Position numbers and translations under genes: made by a program. A stretch of 64,000 nt of DNA from positions 974,995 to 1,038,994 of the forward strand of contig NZ_FNLC01000002.1 of assembly GCF_900104065.1 (NCBI RefSeq), given 5' to 3'. Positions 37,100 through 45,450 of this stretch are shown in pieces. This DNA comes from Natronobacterium texcoconense. GTDB taxonomy: Archaea; Halobacteriota; Halobacteria; Halobacteriales; Natrialbaceae. Position 1 is the first letter of the stretch. Each line of letters starts with the position of its first letter. The notes beneath the pieces are model-generated. The model was not told where the DNA came from. It ran no database searches and saw nothing but the letters and a program-made list of their open reading frames with translations.

Positions 37100-38761
37100 T
37101 TAACGATCGACCTCACCCATAATACAGTCGAGGCTCCCGATCGACGCGATCAGGTCGGGAACGTACTCGCCGCGGGTAATCACGGGTAACACCGAGAGGT
37201 TCGAAAACGAGGGGCTGCGGATCTTGAACCGAGCCGGCGTCTCGGAGCCGTCCGACCGGATGTAGATCCCGAGTTCACCCTTCGCTCCCTCGACTGCACG
37301 ATAGATCTCCGCGTCGGCGTCGGGTTTCAGCGTCCGCGGGACGTTCGCCTGGACCTCGCGTTCGTCCTCGGGCCACTCCTCGAGCAGGTCGAGACATTGC
37401 TCGACGATCTTGGCCGACTCCTCGAGTTCACCCATTCGGACGAGTGCCCGCGAGTAGTTGTCGCCGTCGGACTGGGTGACGACGTCCCACTCGAGGTGTG
37501 GATAGTAGCCGTACGGATCGTCGCGCCGGAGGTCGTAGTCGATTCCCGAGCCACGGGCGACGGGGCCCGTACAGCCGTACTGTCTGGCGACTTCGGGCTC
37601 GAGGACGCCCGTATCGACGCAGCGAGCCTGGAAGATTTCGTTCGTAACGAGCAGATCGTGGTACTCGTCGATCTTGGCGGGGAGCGAGTCGAGGACGTCC
37701 CGCGTCTGCTCGAAAAACTCGTCGCGGGGCTCGGGTAGGTCCCAGGCGACACCGCCGAGTCGGAAGTAGTTGAACATCATCCGTTGACCCGTCAGGTCCT
37801 CCAGAATATCGAGGACGAGCTCGCGGTCTCGCATTGCATACTGGAAGGTCGCGGTGAACTCGCCGTAGACGTCGAGCGCGTAGGTTCCCAGCGAGATCAG
37901 GTGGGCAGCCATCCGCGAAAGTTCGGCACCCATCGTCCGAATCAGCCGGGCGTACTCGGGCACCTCGAGGCCTGCCAATTCTTCGGCAGTACGGGCGTAA
38001 GCCCACTCGTTGAGCAAGCCGGCGGAGACCCAGTCCCACCGGTCGGGATAGGGCATGATCTGGTGGCGATAAGTTCCCTGCTGGCACATCTGCTCCTCAC
38101 AGCGGTGCATGTAACCGATATCGGGTTCGGCGTCGACGACAGTCTCGCCGTCCAGAACGGCCTTGACGTGCATGACGCCGTGGGTTGCGGGGTGATGCGG
38201 GCCGAGGTTCAGAAAGAGCGTCTCCGATTCGGGGTCGGCGTCGTCACCCGCGATCGGGTTCTCGTGCTCGGAGAGCGTGACGATCTGGGGTTTCTCCTGG
38301 TCGTACTCGAGGCCGAGCGGGTGGCCCTGCCACGTCTCCGGAAGCAGGATTCGACGGAGATCAGGGTGATCCTCGTACTCGATACCGACGAGGTCGTAGG
38401 CCTCGCGTTCGTGCCAGTTTGCCGTCTCGTAGATCGGCGCCGCCGACTGGCTCGTCGGGTCGCCGGTCGGCGTCGGGACGACGACGCTTACCTCCCGAGT
38501 TGGGTCGTCGTAGGACCGCAGGTGATAGATCGTCTCGAACCGGTCTTCGTACTGCTGTGCCGTGACGCAGGCGCAGTGGTCGAGGCCGGCCTCCTCGCGG
38601 AGGATAGCGAGTACGTCCTGGACCTCGTCGGGCCGGATCACGAACGCCGGCGCGTTCAAGTGATCGTCGCGGTCGAGAGCGTACGGCTCGAGCAACGTCT
38701 CGAGTGCCGACGCGAAGTCGTCGTGGGCAGGGGCCTCCTCGACTGTCGACTGTACGGGCAT
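37100..38761 (-). CDS. nuoCD: Fused NADH-quinone oxidoreductase subunits C and D (NuoCD)
   Basis: This 553-residue protein joins an N-terminal NuoC domain (to about residue 175, with ANWHEREAYDLVGIEYEDHP) to a NuoD domain with LNLGPHHPATHG (near residue 185), DIGYMHRCEEQMCQ and RDDPYGYY. NuoCD bridges the iron-sulfur and quinone modules of complex I. It is usually inside a nuo operon, but no other nuo gene is present here, so it is an orphan copy. The last active-site-region Cys seen in typical haloarchaeal NuoCD (SPCFSNL) appears to be Ser (SPSFSNL), by memory. Confidence 0.88.
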   Translation of the reverse strand: MPVQSTVEEAPAHDDFASALETLLEPYALDRDDHLNAPAFVIRPDEVQDVLAILREEAGLDHCACVTAQQYEDRFETIYHLRSYDDPTREVSVVVPTPTGDPTSQSAAPIYETANWHEREAYDLVGIEYEDHPDLRRILLPETWQGHPLGLEYDQEKPQIVTLSEHENPIAGDDADPESETLFLNLGPHHPATHGVMHVKAVLDGETVVDAEPDIGYMHRCEEQMCQQGTYRHQIMPYPDRWDWVSAGLLNEWAYARTAEELAGLEVPEYARLIRTMGAELSRMAAHLISLGTYALDVYGEFTATFQYAMRDRELVLDILEDLTGQRMMFNYFRLGGVAWDLPEPRDEFFEQTRDVLDSLPAKIDEYHDLLVTNEIFQARCVDTGVLEPEVARQYGCTGPVARGSGIDYDLRRDDPYGYYPHLEWDVVTQSDGDNYSRALVRMGELEESAKIVEQCLDLLEEWPEDEREVQANVPRTLKPDADAEIYRAVEGAKGELGIYIRSDGSETPARFKIRSPSFSNLSVLPVITRGEYVPDLIASIGSLDCIMGEVDR

Positions 38762-38847
38762 CGGTATTCGATTCTCGGGACGCAGGTGAGGAGTCGGTTC
38801 TGCGTCACTCGCTAGGCTCTTTATGTTGGACGGTCGAACGGTAACCG

Positions 38848-39516
38848 ATGAAGTCCGTCCGGTTGACGCTCCAGCACGGCCCCGAAACCGTCCACCCGAT
38901 GCACCGGTTCGTCGCCGAACACGACGCCTTCAGCCGATATCGGATGGTCAACTGGAACCACGCGAACGACCACAACGCGCTCATCTTTCACGTGGTCGGC
39001 GACCGCGAGGCCTACGAGCGGCAACTGGCGGAACTCGACGATCCAATCACGGCTGACGTAACCGCCGGTGAGGCGGACACCGCTCGAGAGGAGGGCGAAC
39101 CGTTCTACGTCTACGTCCGCGAAGAGCCGGGCGAACTGGGCGAACAACTGGTCGCGGCCTTCTCCCGGGGGAGCCTGGTCCCGATTCCGCCGCTCGAGTA
39201 TCGAATGGACTGGTCCGTGCGGTTCGGACTCGTCGGCGAACCAGCCGACATTCGGGCTGCACTCGAGACGGTGCCTGCCGAGATAGAGACGACGGTCGAA
39301 CGCGTCGGCGACTACCGCGGCGGTGGGTCCGCGCTCGAGCGCCTGACCGAGCGCCAGCGAAAGGCGCTACGAACTGCGCGAACGCTCGGCTACTTCGCGG
39401 TGCCCCGGGAGGCGTCTATCGAAGACGTCGCCGACGAACTGGGCTGTGCACCGGGGACCGCGAGCGAACACCTGCGGAAAGCCCAGCGGAACGTGATGGA
39501 ACGGCTCGAGCTCTGA
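38848..39516 (+). CDS. HTH-10 family regulator (bacterio-opsin activator type)
   Basis: This 222-residue protein has an N-terminal sensory domain and a C-terminal helix-turn-helix ([21 protein letters not shown] then [25 protein letters not shown], residues 166-213). This is the Bat/HTH-10 class that haloarchaea use widely. Its ATG (38848) follows a divergent gap from nuoCD, so it could regulate that gene or the alcohol dehydrogenase downstream. Confidence 0.88.
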   Translation: MKSVRLTLQHGPETVHPMHRFVAEHDAFSRYRMVNWNHANDHNALIFHVVGDREAYERQLAELDDPITADVTAGEADTAREEGEPFYVYVREEPGELGEQLVAAFSRGSLVPIPPLEYRMDWSVRFGLVGEPADIRAALETVPAEIETTVERVGDYRGGGSALERLTERQRKALRTARTLGYFAVPREASIEDVADELGCAPGTASEHLRKAQRNVMERLEL

Positions 39517-39583
39517 ACGGTGTGTTGCAACCGCAGGTAAGAGGTTTAATCATCGCTCGAGTGACGATTCTGCGAGACCACCG

Positions 39584-40762
39584 ATGACCGATACGATGGA
39601 AGCACTCACCTGGCAGGGCGAACAGGACGTCCGGGTCAACGAGGTTCCACGGCCCGAGATCGTCGAACCGACGGACGCCATACTCGAGATCACGGCGACC
39701 GCTATCTGTGGCTCCGATCTCCACCTCTACAACGGCTACATGCCCGCAATGGAGGAGGGAGACGTCATCGGCCACGAACCGATGGGCGAGGTGATCGAGG
39801 TGGGAAGCGAGGTCGAGCGACTCGAGGTCGGCGACCGCGTCGTCGTTCCGTTCACGATTAGCTGTGGGTCGTGCTGGTTCTGCGAGGAAGACATGTACTC
39901 ACTCTGTGACGAGTCGAATCCGAACGCGGAGATGGCCCGGGAGGAGATGGGCCACTCCCCCGCCGGACTGTTCGGCTTCTCGCACATGCTGGGCGGGTTC
40001 GACGGCGGCCAGGCGGAGTACCTTCGGGTTCCCTACGCCGACGTTGGGCCGGTCAAGATCGACTCCGGGCTCTCGGACGAAGAGGTGCTCTTTCTCTCCG
40101 ACATCTTCCCGACGGGGTACATGGCCGCCGAGAACGCGGATATCGAAGACGGCGATACGGTCGCCGTCTGGGGCTGTGGTCCCGTCGGCCAGTTCGCCAT
40201 CCAGAGCGCCTGGATGCTCGGCGCCGACCGGGTGATCGCGATCGACCGTATCCCGGAGCGACTGGACATGGCCAGCTACCACGGCGATGCAGACATCGTC
40301 AACTACGAGAACGACGACGTCTACGATCGGCTGATGGATATGACCCGCGGCCGCGGTCCTGACCGCTGTATCGACGCCGTCGGAACGGAAGCACACGGCA
40401 CGGGACTCACCGGCGTCACGGACCGCGTCAAACAGGGCGCGAAACTGCAGGACGACCGGCCGTACGTCCTCCGGGAGGCGATCCAGTGCTGTCGGAAAGG
40501 TGGGACGCTGTCGGTCCCCGGCGTCTACCTCGGCCGTGCGAACGTCCCGTTCGGCGCACTGATGAACAAAGCCATCACCGTCAAAACCGGCCAGACTCAC
40601 GTCCAGCGCTACCTCGATCCCCTGCTCGAGAAGATCGAAGACGGCGAGATCGACCCCTCGTTCGTCGTCACCCACGAGGGATCGCTCTCGGACGCACCCG
40701 ACCTGTACGAGAAGTTCAACGAGAAGGAAGATGGCTGTATCAAGGCCGTACTGACCCCCTGA
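39584..40762 (+). CDS. Zinc-dependent alcohol dehydrogenase (MDR family)
   Basis: This 392-residue medium-chain dehydrogenase has the catalytic zinc ligands in [11 protein letters not shown] and IGHEPMG (residues 42-66). The structural zinc cysteines are in [16 protein letters not shown] (residues 90-105), and the Rossmann motif is [14 protein letters not shown] near residue 197. The pattern is of the formaldehyde-dehydrogenase-like or threonine-type subgroup. The substrate is not determinable. It is 67 nt downstream of the HTH-10 regulator. Confidence 0.88.
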   Translation: MTDTMEALTWQGEQDVRVNEVPRPEIVEPTDAILEITATAICGSDLHLYNGYMPAMEEGDVIGHEPMGEVIEVGSEVERLEVGDRVVVPFTISCGSCWFCEEDMYSLCDESNPNAEMAREEMGHSPAGLFGFSHMLGGFDGGQAEYLRVPYADVGPVKIDSGLSDEEVLFLSDIFPTGYMAAENADIEDGDTVAVWGCGPVGQFAIQSAWMLGADRVIAIDRIPERLDMASYHGDADIVNYENDDVYDRLMDMTRGRGPDRCIDAVGTEAHGTGLTGVTDRVKQGAKLQDDRPYVLREAIQCCRKGGTLSVPGVYLGRANVPFGALMNKAITVKTGQTHVQRYLDPLLEKIEDGEIDPSFVVTHEGSLSDAPDLYEKFNEKEDGCIKAVLTP

Positions 40763-40816
40763 TCGGCGTCGACCGACGGCTATATTCGGGCAGAGAACCC
40801 GCTCTCGCACACGCAC

Positions 40817-41365
40817 ATGCTCGTTCGGTTCGTCACTGGAAACGAAGGCAAAGCCCGCGAAGCCCAGGAGTACCTGGACGGCATCACCGCCGTCAACCGG
40901 GTCGAGTACGACTACACCGAGATTCAAAGCGACTCGCTGACCGAAATCGCGACTCGAGGCGCACGCGAGTCTTTCGAGGAACTCTCCGGCACCGAACCGG
41001 TGCTCGTAGGTGATACGGGGCTGTTCGTCGACGCGCTCGGTGGCTTTCCCGGCCCGTACTCGGCGTACGTCGAGGACACCGTCGGCGTCGAACGGCTCTG
41101 GCGACTCGCGAGCGAGGAGGACGACCACAGGGCGCGCTTCCGGACCGTGCTCGGCTACGCGGACGCCGACAGGACCGAGACCTTCGAGGGGGAACTCGTC
41201 GGCACGCTCGTCCCACCACGCGGCGATGGCGGGTTCGGCTACGATCCGATCTTCGAGTACAACGGCCAGACGCTGGCCGAGATGGACGTCGAGGAGAAAA
41301 ACGCGATTTCGCATCGCGGCCGTGCGCTGGCGAAGTTCGCGGACTGGTACGCGGACTGCGAATAG
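40817..41365 (+). CDS. rdgB: Non-canonical purine NTP pyrophosphatase (RdgB/HAM1)
   Basis: This 182-residue protein hydrolyses ITP/XTP and dITP to the monophosphate and PPi, keeping these bases out of nucleic acids. Family motifs are FVTGNEGKAREAQEYL (residues 5-20), VLVGDTGLFVDALGGFPGPY (near 62) and GDGGFGYDPIFEY (near 136). The start ATG at 40817 is 55 nt after the dehydrogenase. It is a single-copy housekeeping gene. Confidence 0.95.
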   Translation: MLVRFVTGNEGKAREAQEYLDGITAVNRVEYDYTEIQSDSLTEIATRGARESFEELSGTEPVLVGDTGLFVDALGGFPGPYSAYVEDTVGVERLWRLASEEDDHRARFRTVLGYADADRTETFEGELVGTLVPPRGDGGFGYDPIFEYNGQTLAEMDVEEKNAISHRGRALAKFADWYADCE

Positions 41366-41391
41366 CGCCGCTCTGTAACCGCTGTTCGAGC

Positions 41392-42102
41392 CTACTTCGG
41401 AACGTAAACGAGCGGCTCGTACCGATGTGCGGGGTACGGTTCAGCGTCGTCAGCCACTGAGAAAAGGCTCTGTGGCCAGGTCCCCAATACATCGTGGATG
41501 CGCTCGTACGACAGCAGGTTCTCGCCCTCGACGACGAGTTCGAAGCGGTCGGCGAACGTTTCGGGGTTCCACGCCGAATCCTCGTCGAGATACTCGTCGG
41601 GTGACTCCGCGATAGAACTGTAGTGAGCCTGCGCGAAGCGATTATAGTAGTGGACGATCAGGTAGCCGCCGGGTTTCACCGCCTCGTAAAGGGTCTCGAG
41701 AGCGCGCTCGATGTCCGCGACGTAGCCGAGCGTGAACAGACAGGAGACGATGTCGAACTGGCGGTCGGGATCGAACTCCGGGAGGACCGCCTGCTCGAAG
41801 GTGACGTCCGAATCGACCTCACGTGCACGTTCGCGGTTTTCTTCGAGGACGGCCACGGCAGAGTCGTATCCGACGACGGTCGCGTCGGGGTAGTGGGTGG
41901 AAACCTCGAACGCGAGGTCGCCAGGACCACAGCCGACGTCAGCGTACGCGTCCGGTCCGTCTGGCAACATCGTCTCGATGAATTCGACGCACGGCTCCAG
42001 TGCAAGAATCGCGCTCGGGCCCGTGTCCTCGCGTACCTCCTCGTCGGCCCCGTCCCAGTACTCGTCCCAGTCGATCGTGTCGCTGTATTTTTCTTCTGAC
42101 AT
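41392..42102 (-). CDS. SAM-dependent methyltransferase (class I, type 11-like)
   Basis: This 236-residue protein has a SAM-binding motif I-like segment, YADVGCGPGDLAFEVS, near residue 57. Downstream, FDIVSCLFTLGYVAD (near residue 118) serves as motif II and YEAVKPGGYLIVHYYNR follows. It is an intact class I methyltransferase. The target is unknown. The gap upstream (42103-42200) contains a 13-bp direct repeat. It converges with the ITP pyrophosphatase. Confidence 0.82.
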   Translation of the reverse strand: MSEEKYSDTIDWDEYWDGADEEVREDTGPSAILALEPCVEFIETMLPDGPDAYADVGCGPGDLAFEVSTHYPDATVVGYDSAVAVLEENRERAREVDSDVTFEQAVLPEFDPDRQFDIVSCLFTLGYVADIERALETLYEAVKPGGYLIVHYYNRFAQAHYSSIAESPDEYLDEDSAWNPETFADRFELVVEGENLLSYERIHDVLGTWPQSLFSVADDAEPYPAHRYEPLVYVPK

Positions 42103-42190
42103 CGTTCCGAGTGTTCAGTTGGTCGACCAGCGATGCTAGCGGACCGAATCAGTACTGTGGCGCTCCTAATGGGCGTAGAGAAAGGTGGTG

Positions 42191-42217
42191 CTACCATAAA
42201 AATACTACCATAAAAAT
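42191..42217 (+). repeat. 13-bp direct repeat upstream of the methyltransferase
   Basis: Two identical copies of ctaccataaaaat (42191-42203 and 42205-42217) are separated by one base. They lie 90-115 bp upstream of the methyltransferase start in an AT-rich stretch and could bind a regulator. The rest of the 42103-42340 gap shows no other gene. Confidence 0.5.
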
Positions 42218-42330
42218 TAACTTTTCTCTTACCTTACTATTTCGTAGGGAAGAGATTTAAAACTTTGGCCGATAGCAATTTCCATCGAGTATTCTGGTCC
42301 AGCGGACCGTCCGACGCCAGCGTTACCGCA

Positions 42331-42443
42331 AAAGTGACATCCTCCTCGCCGTAAACGGAGAGGGATCGAAGATCCCTCAGGCAGTCGGGCGGAGCCCGAC
42401 GACGGCGAGGCTTCCCGTACCGCAGGTTGGGATGTTTGCTGGT
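42331..42443 (-). ncRNA. Candidate omega-RNA/right end of the TnpB element
   Basis: Downstream of tnpB an outer 9-bp stem (42344-42352 with 42402-42410) encloses two hairpins. One is agggatc-gaa-gatccct (42361-42377) and the other gtcgggc-gga-gcccgac (42384-42400), so a branched structure forms on either strand. IS605/IS1341-type elements have a right-end hairpin here that is transcribed as the TnpB guide RNA scaffold. The extra stem-loops are unusual. The 3' boundary is not fixed, but if the conserved edge is near 42330, the guide would be read from just beyond it, on the minus strand. Confidence 0.45.
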
Positions 42444-43694
42444 CTACGATACGGCCTGTTCTCTCGTGTTGAACGTCCCGCTCTCGCGGTCGAACAGGTG
42501 TACCGATGGCTGTGCCACACAGCCGTTACTCCTATCCTCACCGTGAGGACTCGGGGTTATCTTCTGTCGCATGTTCTCCGCCCCGTTACAATCCGCGTTG
42601 GCTACCAACTCACACGACGAGCAGACGTACAGACCGCGTTCGACACGGTTTGACTTCGTATCGTCACCACACGCCGAACACGTTTTCGACGTGTCCCACT
42701 CGTTCTCTTTCAACACCTCGACACCACGTATCTCGCCTTTGTATTCGAGATACTGGTAGATGCGGTCGAACGCCCACGTGTGGAGTTTCTTGTTGCCTGT
42801 CTTGCCCCAGTCGGTCTCTCGCACGTCTTCGGGCCAGCTCACTGCGAGCGTTCCAACACCGCGCTCGACGCACTCGGTGATAATTGTGTCCGTGAGTGTG
42901 TGGTAGAAGTGGGTTTCACGCTCTGTGAGTTTCCTGCGTGCCCACATCGACTTCTCTGACGGGCCGTTCTCACCCTCGGTGTCGTACTCTGCTCGCGTGA
43001 AGTAGTGCTTGTCCTGCTTGAGCGAGTTACCGGGGTACAGGACGTATTCGTCGGGGAATGCGACCGTGGCGATGTTTGTGATCCCAAGGTCGATTCCAGC
43101 AACACAGTCGCCTGCGGAGTCGTTGGTTTCGAGTTCGACTTTGCAGACGAAGTGTAGTTCCCACTTTTCGCCGTTCCAGACAGCGCGAACGTTTTGTACC
43201 TTGTTGACTTCTGTGAGGTCAACGTCCGGGCGTGTCTGGTACTCGCAGAGGATGAAGTCTGACCAGTACTCCTTGAGGTTCGACCCTTTGCTGAGTCGGA
43301 CGCGGTTGTTCTCTGGATCGTGTTTGAACCCGTCTGCCTTGAACGTGACCGTACTCTTGGGTCGTGTGTCGCTGTGTTTGCGGTAGCCAGGTGGATTCGC
43401 CTCGTCAAACTTGTGTCGCAGGTCGAACCACGACTGGAAAGCGTCAGAAAGTTCTTCAATGACTTTCTGACTGGATTGTGCGTTCAAGTCTTTCCAGCAC
43501 GACTGGTTCTTCATGTACGATTTCAGCACACCCTCGTCTGGGATTTCACCGGTCTCATCCCAGATGCGGTCGGCTGTCCATCGTGCGACATTCCAGATCT
43601 TCGAGGCGGAGTCTCCGAGCGAGCCAAGGCCATCGCAGACCTGCCGGTGGTTCTGGATGGAACCAACGTAGGTGCGCGTGACCTCAATCGCCAT
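42444..43694 (-). CDS. tnpB: TnpB RNA-guided nuclease of an IS1341-type element
   Basis: This 416-residue protein is full length and apparently active. The RuvC catalytic residues are D202 (AGIDLGITNIA), a candidate E289 (SWPEDVRE) and D368 (NADCNGAEN). A zinc ribbon provides C339, C342, C358 and C361 (CSAC and CSSC). The start MAIEVTRTYVGS at 43694 is the usual family start; an 8-codon upstream extension was rejected. TnpB in ISDra2-like systems cuts DNA guided by RNA made from the right end. No TnpA is nearby, so mobility would need help in trans. Confidence 0.93.
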   Translation of the reverse strand: MAIEVTRTYVGSIQNHRQVCDGLGSLGDSASKIWNVARWTADRIWDETGEIPDEGVLKSYMKNQSCWKDLNAQSSQKVIEELSDAFQSWFDLRHKFDEANPPGYRKHSDTRPKSTVTFKADGFKHDPENNRVRLSKGSNLKEYWSDFILCEYQTRPDVDLTEVNKVQNVRAVWNGEKWELHFVCKVELETNDSAGDCVAGIDLGITNIATVAFPDEYVLYPGNSLKQDKHYFTRAEYDTEGENGPSEKSMWARRKLTERETHFYHTLTDTIITECVERGVGTLAVSWPEDVRETDWGKTGNKKLHTWAFDRIYQYLEYKGEIRGVEVLKENEWDTSKTCSACGDDTKSNRVERGLYVCSSCELVANADCNGAENMRQKITPSPHGEDRSNGCVAQPSVHLFDRESGTFNTREQAVS

Positions 43695-43732
43695 ACATAG
43701 CCCATGTAGATGAATCAACTTAATGGTGTGGA

Positions 43733-44422
43733 TTAGCGTGGAATATCCAGCCTGCTATCGAGCGGTGGTTCGCGTAGTTGAGTGACGCGATTCACGCCCG
43801 CCGTGAACGGCGGGATTCTCTCGCTGTAAGAAGATAGCTCGTGGGGCGACTGCTCGACGGACTCGTCGTCGACGACGGTTGCCGATTCTCGGCTTCGAAC
43901 GGCGTCTCGAGTGACCTCGATGACGAACTCGTCGGCTGCATCGATAGCCGTCGACCGAACCGGTGTAGTGATCGTCCGGAGCTGTTTGCCGTTCTCGAGC
44001 GAGACAGTTACCGTATACTCCGCGTCCGGCCTGTACGCGTCCGGATAGACGGCACACGCGCCGGCGGGGAGGTCGTACTCGTGGCGGACACGTTGTTTGT
44101 CGCGTTCGGTATCGCGGATCTCGAGTTCGAAACGGAGGGTTTCGTCGTCCCCGTTGAGAATGTGCATCTTGCGTCGTTCGCCTCCGGGCATCTTCGCGAA
44201 GCCCGACAGTGCGGCGATCGCGATGCCGACGAGGACCGTCCCAATCCCGAGGGTAAACATCCGATCGACGATGAAAATGAGACCTGCTGCAATGGTGAGG
44301 AGAGCGACTGTCAGCCCCGCTTCGCGGAGTTCGGCCGAAAGGTGGCTGGGCTTGTACGTGATCGTACGAATATTGTACCCGCTGGCCCGCTCCCGCCGCT
44401 CGTCGGAGCCCTTCTCGGCCAT
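43733..44422 (-). CDS. Conserved membrane protein with C-terminus replaced by an IS end
   Basis: This 229-residue protein has two membrane helices (near residues 36-77, LTVALLTIAAGLIFIVDRMF then GIGTVLVGIAIAAL) and a cytoplasmic domain with HILNGDDETLRFELEIRD. The last 30 or so residues (RIPPFTAGVNRVTQ...) are encoded by the transposon left end, including the hairpin at 43797-43814. The natural C-terminus was therefore probably just after SPHELSSYSE. Start at 44422 (MAEKGSDERRER) fits; an upstream extension of 44 codons is rejected as basic low-complexity. Confidence 0.65.
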   Translation of the reverse strand: MAEKGSDERRERASGYNIRTITYKPSHLSAELREAGLTVALLTIAAGLIFIVDRMFTLGIGTVLVGIAIAALSGFAKMPGGERRKMHILNGDDETLRFELEIRDTERDKQRVRHEYDLPAGACAVYPDAYRPDAEYTVTVSLENGKQLRTITTPVRSTAIDAADEFVIEVTRDAVRSRESATVVDDESVEQSPHELSSYSERIPPFTAGVNRVTQLREPPLDSRLDIPR

Positions 44423-44489
44423 GGCGTGAATTACGGTGAAGTCAGTGATAAATACCTTGACGAGTCGATCGGATCGAGGGCGACGGCCG

Positions 44490-44999
44490 TCACTCGATTT
44501 TGTCTCCGGTCCGTCGCGCTCGAGGGTCCAGATCCGGTCCCGGGTACTCGCCACCCTCGACTGCAGCGTAGAGGCTCTCGGGGTCGAAGAGGGTCGCGAA
44601 CGCGTCCGGCGGCCGGACGCTGACCGAGACGTGCTGTTGCATCGAGAGCCCGGCTTTCGCTGACCCCAGTTGCTCGTCGTAGGAGAGCAGGTGAGCCGCG
44701 TTCCCGCGGTAGGCCGAGGCCAGCGCCGGGTGGTCGTCCTCGGGGTGGTCGACCGCGACGCGTTCGGCCTCGAGTCGCTCGCGATGATCCGCCGCGAGGT
44801 CCTCGTCGGCGAGGTCCGCGACGATACGTTCGGTTCGCTCGAGGAGGTGGTCGCTCGCGACGAGGTCGACCCAGGTGTGGCGGCGGACGTGGTCGAGCGC
44901 CTCGCGGGCGTCGCCGCCGATCAGGACGTCTGCGGTGAGGACGTCGGCGTCGGCGACGACACGAGCGGGGTTCGGCCGGTCGGGGTCGCGGTCAGTCAT
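44490..44999 (-). CDS. PIN-like domain protein (DUF7384-type)
   Basis: This 169-residue protein has the acidic pattern of a PIN nuclease: Asp17/Asp19 in VVADADVLTADVL, Glu54, Asp88/Asp89 and Asp108 in LLSYDEQL. Many PIN proteins are toxins or RNA nucleases. Its start overlaps the upstream 35-residue ORF by 8 nt, the spacing expected of a small antitoxin-PIN pair, but haloarchaeal members may also be chromosomal housekeeping proteins. Function is inferred. Confidence 0.65.
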   Translation of the reverse strand: MTDRDPDRPNPARVVADADVLTADVLIGGDAREALDHVRRHTWVDLVASDHLLERTERIVADLADEDLAADHRERLEAERVAVDHPEDDHPALASAYRGNAAHLLSYDEQLGSAKAGLSMQQHVSVSVRPPDAFATLFDPESLYAAVEGGEYPGPDLDPRARRTGDKIE

Positions 45000-45099
45000 C
45001 GTCGCCCTCGTCGAGGTCCGCGATGGTCGACCGAATCCTCTCGAGAGAGACGTCGTACGTTGCGCCGCGTTCGAAGAGGTCTTCCCAGCTTTCTGTCAT
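44992..45099 (-). CDS. 35-residue micro-ORF overlapping the PIN-like gene
   Basis: A short frame encodes 35 residues (MTESWEDLFERGATYDVSLE then an acidic DEGDDD end). It overlaps the PIN-like gene by 8 nt and the gene before it by 4 nt (ATGA), so it sits inside a translationally coupled unit of three. It is predicted to be helical and acidic. It could act as a protein partner of the PIN protein. Confidence 0.6.
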   Translation of the reverse strand: MTESWEDLFERGATYDVSLERIRSTIADLDEGDDD

Positions 45100-45407
45100 C
45101 GGTAGAGGTTGGTAACGCGCTCTGAAAAGACTCGTCCCTCCTCTTGCCTCGTGGCGTCGGGGTTGCGCGCCAGCCGATTGTACAGCCACCCGAAGAGGTA
45201 TCCGAACGCGAACGCATCCGCGAACCCCAGTACCGTCCCCCAGACGAGGTCGCCGGGAGAGCGGCTGTAGCCGGGGTAGATGTCCTCGAGCAGTAGTCGC
45301 CACCGTTCTCCGTACTTCGTTCCCGCGAACAACTCGAGCAGTGCGACCGCGGCCGCCCAGAGGATGCCGGCCGAGAGGCCGAGCGCGCGTTTGTCGACGG
45401 TCGACAT
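45096..45407 (-). CDS. Small holin-like membrane protein
   Basis: This 103-residue protein begins MSTVDKRALGLSAGILWAAAV. It has two to three helices (residues 10-28 and 58-84, with VWGTVLGFADAFAFGYLFGWLYNRL) and a charged tail. Its pattern matches small proteins often labelled bacteriophage-holin-like in haloarchaeal genomes, which is a weak family label. It is the first gene of a coupled trio (ATGA overlaps) with the micro-ORF and the PIN-like protein. Confidence 0.6.
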   Translation of the reverse strand: MSTVDKRALGLSAGILWAAAVALLELFAGTKYGERWRLLLEDIYPGYSRSPGDLVWGTVLGFADAFAFGYLFGWLYNRLARNPDATRQEEGRVFSERVTNLYR

Positions 45408-45450
45408 GAGTCGCGTTCGTGTACGACGACCATCACGTAAACGTTGGAGG

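Larger units (their letters stand above)
42331..43815 (-). mobile_element. IS1341-type (IS605 family) element with tnpB only
   Basis: The element holds an intact tnpB and no tnpA. Hairpins stand at both sides: the branched right end (42344-42410) and cccgccgt-ga-acggcggg (43797-43814) upstream of tnpB. Outer boundaries are estimated from these hairpins. No target duplication is expected because IS605-type insertion makes none. The left end has replaced the 3' end of the gene at 43733. Confidence 0.65.

Noticed and set aside
43797-43814. Hairpin as terminator of the membrane protein gene
   Set aside because: It lies inside the reading frame and matches the IS1341-type end; a transposon end is a better explanation.
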